Assembly (NCBI RefSeq): GCF_025698545.1
Contig: NC_068571.1
Span: 46,285,733 to 46,349,732 of the forward strand
Reading direction: 5' to 3'
Length of the DNA stretch: 64,000 bases
DNA from: Gossypium raimondii
Taxonomy: Eukaryota; Streptophyta; Magnoliopsida; Malvales; Malvaceae
Made by a program: the position numbers and the translations under genes. Position 1 is the stretch's first letter. Each line of letters opens with the position of its first letter. The notes beneath the pieces were generated by a model, which had not been told where the DNA came from, did no database searches, and saw only the letters and a list, made by a program, of their open reading frames with translations. Positions 60,301 to 64,000 of this stretch are shown one piece after another.

Positions 60301-62533
60301 AGATATTATGAGTCTTTCATTATTTAGAGTCCCTGTCTTAATTTACTTAGGTTATAAGTGTTTTATTCAAACAAGATAACATATGTAAACTCTATTTAAC
60401 AGGGAGAATTAAGATTCTCTCTAACGAGTAAGGTCTGGAATTAAAATTGCAATAAAAGCTTGAAATTGCCACAAATGCAACAGCCAACACTTTGAGCAAT
60501 CTTGATTTAACTAATGTTGTCAACTGAACTATATAATATATTGAAACTAATGGTTGATTTGTTCAAATGTGTGAGGCTAGATGTGGTTTACTAGCTATTT
60601 AAAGATTCTAAATTGGTTGAAGCCATGAGATCCAGTTTGGGATATTGTTTTGGTATTGAACCATTAGTAGCTATTCAAAGATCTTTTCAAATGTAACAGA
60701 ACTTGAATAGTGTATTTCGTTTGTTTGTTTCTCTTGGAGACTTTAAATTGGGGATGAATTACCTCACAAATGTGGATGTGAGGTAAAAGAATATTCAAGT
60801 CTCCTCTTCCTGTAGCTACTTGAGTTGTCTCCCTAAACGTCATTTGAAACTTCCAAATTTATGCAATGCATCAATGCAGTAAAAGGCATTACAGGCACTA
60901 CCGCAAACCATACCACAGCATGAGAACTCTCTACAACAAGCTTACCAGTTTATTCTTATGATAATTCCTCTATACAAAATCATCACCTAAATCCTATATG
61001 ACTTGTTCGCCAATTTTGAACCTTCCAAAATTGTCCAATTTAAAACCTCCTCAATTATCCTTTTACTTATAATAGGACTTCTAATTTGTTTTAACATACA
61101 TTCATGAATTTTGGATAGGACTGCAAAACTATTTGTGAAAAAAAGAAAAACTTAACAGTATGCTGTCTAACAGGGATCTAAACATGCAACCATACATAAA
61201 AGTCAAAACAAAATTTGAAGTAGGCAAAGTAACACCATTACCTCAGTTGGAGATATTCCAAATGAAGTGCTTCTAAAGCAATCCACATCTGGTCGTTGAG
61301 CACCATGAAAATGACCAATATCCCATTCATAACCTAAATTCAAGGAATCCCAACATCTTCAGACATTAATAGGAGAACAATGAGAAAGAAATCTATAAGT
61401 GTTCTATAGTGAAGAGTTAGTTCCCTAATAGTTACCCAAACAGCTCGACATGTAGTCCTTTATCTTACTGCACTATGGACATGGCACAATTCAACTTGAG
61501 AGATATTACTTTCTGTTTTCAATTGCTTTGTGATTGATCTCTATTGCTCTCTCCCTAAATTCTCTCGTCCAGTCAACCATAAATCTGTTTGAGTTTCTTT
61601 GCTAAATCTCTAATCTAGATCTAGGTGAAGCACCTTCAAAGAGCAGCCCATTTTCTATGACATCACAGCAATTAAAGAAAATTTTCACTTCCATGTGGAA
61701 ATCATTGTCATATACAGAGCTCGATACATAACTCGTTTCTCCACAATATAAAAAAATTGATAGAATGATGTATCTAGTTTTTACTCTAGAAAAACCTAGT
61801 CTCCTCTACCTCATTAAAAACTCTTTCTAGCAAGTCATCATTTATGTCTTACTATGCTATACATTTGGGCATCAGTAAAAATTATTGTATTTGTAAAAAA
61901 ACCTTAAATCTATTAAGTACATCATCATGTTTCTCAGAGTTTAGGATACACATTTTATCAGGCACAAAGTTGGATCATCCTATCTCAAACAATGCTCAAC
62001 TTAAAGCTAGCACTTGAAAATGGAAAAGCCAAATGTGCAACAGAATATTGCCAACAACTTAATCCAATTCATTTTTTCCAAAGTAATTTTTTGCAGGTAT
62101 TACATGAATGACAAGCCTCCTTCATTTTCTAGTTAATAGACAATAAGGCAAAATGTTGGATAGTTTTAACTGGCATTCTATCTATAACTCTTTGATGAAT
62201 CAATAAGTTCCAAATTCACCTTCAAGGACTGGGATTTTGATGGTCAGTTAAATATTCCCAAAAAATAAGACTTTAAAGTTACCAGATTACACTACTGTTC
62301 TTCCAATTATTAAAGCCAAAGTATACAATATAAGGAAAAGATATGTCTAGATCAAAAGATTTCTAACTACCATTTCTTACGTCCAGCAAAATATAGTTTG
62401 TTCTAGGATTTGTATTTGATGCCGTATCATTGTTTTTTACTGCTTCTAGTCTTTTCCTCCATTCTGATGGTGCTATAGCTGTCGCTCGCATTGATGGGTC
62501 AAGCAAAGGGAGGTGAGAAATTCCTCCTTCCAA
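54317..62533 (-). CDS. Rhodanese-like / TrhO (UPF0176) family protein, chloroplast type, 5' exons outside the window
   Basis: Visible minus-strand exons: 62533-62371, 61333-61242, 58956-58853, 57182-56907, 54458-54317; 258 residues, in phase to the stop. The first exon here starts LEGGISHLPLLDPSMRA, which in the family lies well inside the protein, so the N-terminus (transit peptide and TrhO N-domain) must be beyond 64000. The rhodanese domain shows LLDVRNGYEWDIGHFHGAQR and the active-site loop CTGGIRC with its catalytic Cys, then YSTILRQQGFQNLYTLEGGV. The C-terminus has a metal-binding-like Cys set: CYVCNSQV, HRNCANLDC, CCENC and GCCSYNC, then RRRPVLPGFQRYKKWHVYRD. It resembles Arabidopsis STR8 (from memory). 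Bacterial relatives hydroxylate tRNA uridine 34; that role here is inference. The introns hold a tandem duplication and an LTR element. Confidence 0.88.
54727..55205. repeat. Imperfect tandem duplication (two copies, about 235 bp each) in a rhodanese-gene intron
   Basis: Copy 1 (about 54727-54960) and copy 2 (about 54965-55205) both run: gac..actcaagcaaa, aaaacaagcaa, ggtcttcatgctttt / ggtcttcaggctctc, gagattttcaa, ccaatacca, tatacagattgagaa, aagaa/aagat. They are clearly homologous but diverged by many substitutions and small indels. Not coding. Confidence 0.75.
56105..56122. repeat. (AC)n microsatellite
   Basis: Nine uninterrupted AC units followed by an A-run, in an intron of the rhodanese gene. 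Confidence 0.85.
59199..60442 (+). mobile_element. Small LTR retroelement (TRIM-like) with gypsy gag remnant
   Basis: 5' LTR 59199-59635: starts TGTTAG, ends TAACA. It is followed at 59639 by TGGTATCAGAGCCAGG, an initiator Met-tRNA primer-binding motif. The internal part (59660-60170) carries a gag-like piece with MKLDFPTFDGTEDPL, typical of Ty3/gypsy gag. A polypurine tract aggaggggag lies at 60171-60182. The 3' LTR begins about 60185 (TATTAG, TG lost) and matches the 5' LTR up to about 60442, then stops, so it is truncated and lacks a middle segment. It sits in an intron of the rhodanese gene in the opposite orientation. No pol. Confidence 0.78.
59942..60150 (+). repeat. aaccggtt-rich repeat nested in the TRIM-like element
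   Basis: Starts agtgttattagaaccagacc and contains gaaccggtacaaatcgattg and ggctaaaaaaccgatgg. It cuts the gag-like reading (after GTEDPL). Same word set as 2500-2745, 8378-8580 and 51017-51245, but only one inverted half is clear. Confidence 0.5.
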
Positions 62534-64000
62534 CTGAACAAAAGTAACTGTAGTTAGGATGATCCATCATTGATGTGACATTTAAAGAAAAATCAAGAGG
62601 GAGAAATATACTATGGGTAGTTGCTAGAGGATGAAGAACTATTCACTAAGCAAATACAAGGAATAATATTACTTTAAAACTGCCATTTCATACTTCACAG
62701 TTTTATTGAACATATAAACCAACCAAAACTTGGGGGTTCATATCAGCTGCAATCAACTTTGCTGTAATTGCTATATCTGGCCCAATAGCTTTAGAGACTT
62801 AGAAGTTGTAGCCTCCTACATTCTAAACCTTTCAACCAAAAGGTCACTTGAAAATAGTTTTCTGCCCTATTCTAAAACCCATTTTCTCCATCTTCTTCAT
62901 CAACAAAGCAGCAGCCAAGTTGCAAAGGATCATAGTAACTCCTTCCATTCTTTTGATCACAACACCTTCCAATCAAAGTTTCTTCTCTAATTTGAGCTCT
63001 TTTAATCAAAGTTTCATCACTAGCATAATCCTAAAGCAAGGGAATCAAATTCTTCTTAAAGTTTCTCTTTCATTACATGGCTTCACTGCAATCTTTTGTC
63101 CTTTCAATGCTGTACCTAGCCCATGCCTAGCATATCTTGGCAATGTTTTGCCAATGTCCTCAGTATTTATAGTATTTTTGTGTGTGTATATTCAAGTGAA
63201 TTGGATGAGTAAAAGAGAGACAGAAATAAGGTATATAAATACCCAAACATCAAAAGAACAATGAGATTAATGAAAAATTGTCTATAGTCACAATCATCAA
63301 ATGCAAGTTCAACAAATAGTTCCATCCTAAACATAAGTAAAATCCTAATACTGAAATCAGATGCTTCTGAACCTAGTTCACAAGCTGGAAGAACACAGGT
63401 CCATAAAGTGAGACCACAAATACAATTTTGAAAGTTCATGCTACAATATGTAGGACAACTAGGGATTATTAGATATTGTTAAGTTGACCGGTTGAACTAT
63501 ATTGTGAGAAAAACAAGGGAATAGGGATTTAGCCATGTAACATTTTATCCTTTCAGTATGTTAGGAAGCCAGTTGACTTGAATCATAGAAAAAAGATGGC
63601 TCTTTCACATTCCATATACCTAGCCTCCCTTTACAAGATCTGAATCCAAATCCTCCAAGTTGAAGTCCCAAGTTCTAAAAATTATAGTGTTCCTTTATTT
63701 ACTTGAAATAAGGTTCACCTACATGTTGGAGACACAAGGTGAGGGTGTTTTTAGCTTTGAATCTTGTACCTTTCATCCTGTTATTTCCACCTAATTTCAT
63801 CTTTCTAAGTTTGTTGAATCCTTTATGAAACATATCAACAGCATGCATGCTAAGGTTACATTAAAGGTAGCTATTTTATGAATTATGAAGTTACAATTAA
63901 TATGCTTCTTCCATTAGGATTTAAATACCGGCGGGAGTGTAATAGTATTGAATTTAAAACAGTTAAACATTCCATCAAGAAATTCTATGTTTGTGGAAAG
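62534..64000. other. Intron or upstream region of the rhodanese gene, no exon found
   Basis: The missing N-terminal exons of the rhodanese-like gene should be upstream on the minus strand. I found no match in 62534-64000. A minus-strand stretch near 63130-62720 has long partly open readings (for example AVKPCNERETLRR and ALLMKKMEKMGFRIGQKTIF) with stops between, which I could not assign. Confidence 0.4.

Noticed and set aside
62730-63264. Overlapping plus-strand reading frames and a minus-strand reading with AVKPCNERETLRR
   Set aside because: No family recognised, several stops on the minus strand, no splice structure that joins to the rhodanese gene. Left unassigned.
1-64000. tRNA or rRNA genes, CRISPR arrays, bacterial-type operons
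   Set aside because: No cloverleaf with A and B boxes, rRNA core or regularly spaced direct repeats were noticed; the DNA is clearly plant nuclear. A tRNA scan was not possible here.

Overview
This is plant nuclear DNA from a eudicot. Genes are split by many short GT-AG introns, the intergenic DNA is AT-rich, and the repeats are typical plant ones: LINE, copia, gypsy, PIF/Harbinger and many palindromic MITEs. The repeats and the protein variants suggest Malvaceae, probably cotton (Gossypium). That last step is inference from familiarity, not from a search.

Layout from left to right. Positions 1-1200 hold a broken LINE reverse transcriptase (minus). A TTA-flanked palindromic MITE (3301-3657) lies just upstream of an intact 15-exon aldehyde dehydrogenase of the ALDH10 (BADH/AMADH) family (3795-8747, plus). 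A complete but mutated PIF/Harbinger element with both its genes (9989-15494) follows. Next is a plant-conserved gene of unknown function (15990-19402, plus) with one GC-AG intron and one U12-type AT-AC intron. It converges on a 15-exon GDP-mannose pyrophosphorylase-like gene of the KONJAC type (20331-25102, minus). Positions 25.1-34.7 kb contain no recognisable host gene. They hold a (C)CTAA-rich degenerate tract, a decayed copia element interrupted by an unrelated LTR, and further palindromic repeats. A small UPF0426-type, probably plastid, protein gene lies at 34734-37494 (plus), followed by a raffinose synthase (RFS5-type) gene at 39123-43358 with TATA and ABRE-like motifs. Positions 43.6-47.3 kb hold a second broken LINE and a gypsy gag/protease fragment. 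A three-exon NAC transcription factor (47840-52265, minus) has a repeat-filled intron of 3.6 kb. An isolated SERF-like exon fragment lies at 53659-53775. The window ends with the 3' part of a rhodanese/TrhO-like gene (54317-62533, minus), whose introns hold a tandem duplication and a small LTR element.

The genes do not form an operon or pathway cluster; this is ordinary interspersed plant gene order. Two genes relate to osmotic and cold stress metabolism (ALDH10, raffinose synthase) and one to GDP-mannose supply, but their proximity looks incidental. I found no clearly new multi-gene system. The most distinctive sequence-level observations are the two rare intron classes in one small gene, the Ile substrate-pocket residue with a peroxisomal SKL end in the ALDH10 enzyme, the Harbinger element with intact ends but dead genes, and the several palindromic repeat families with two or more copies in the window. 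All exon boundaries were set by hand from reading frame, splice dinucleotides and remembered family sequence; no alignment was run.
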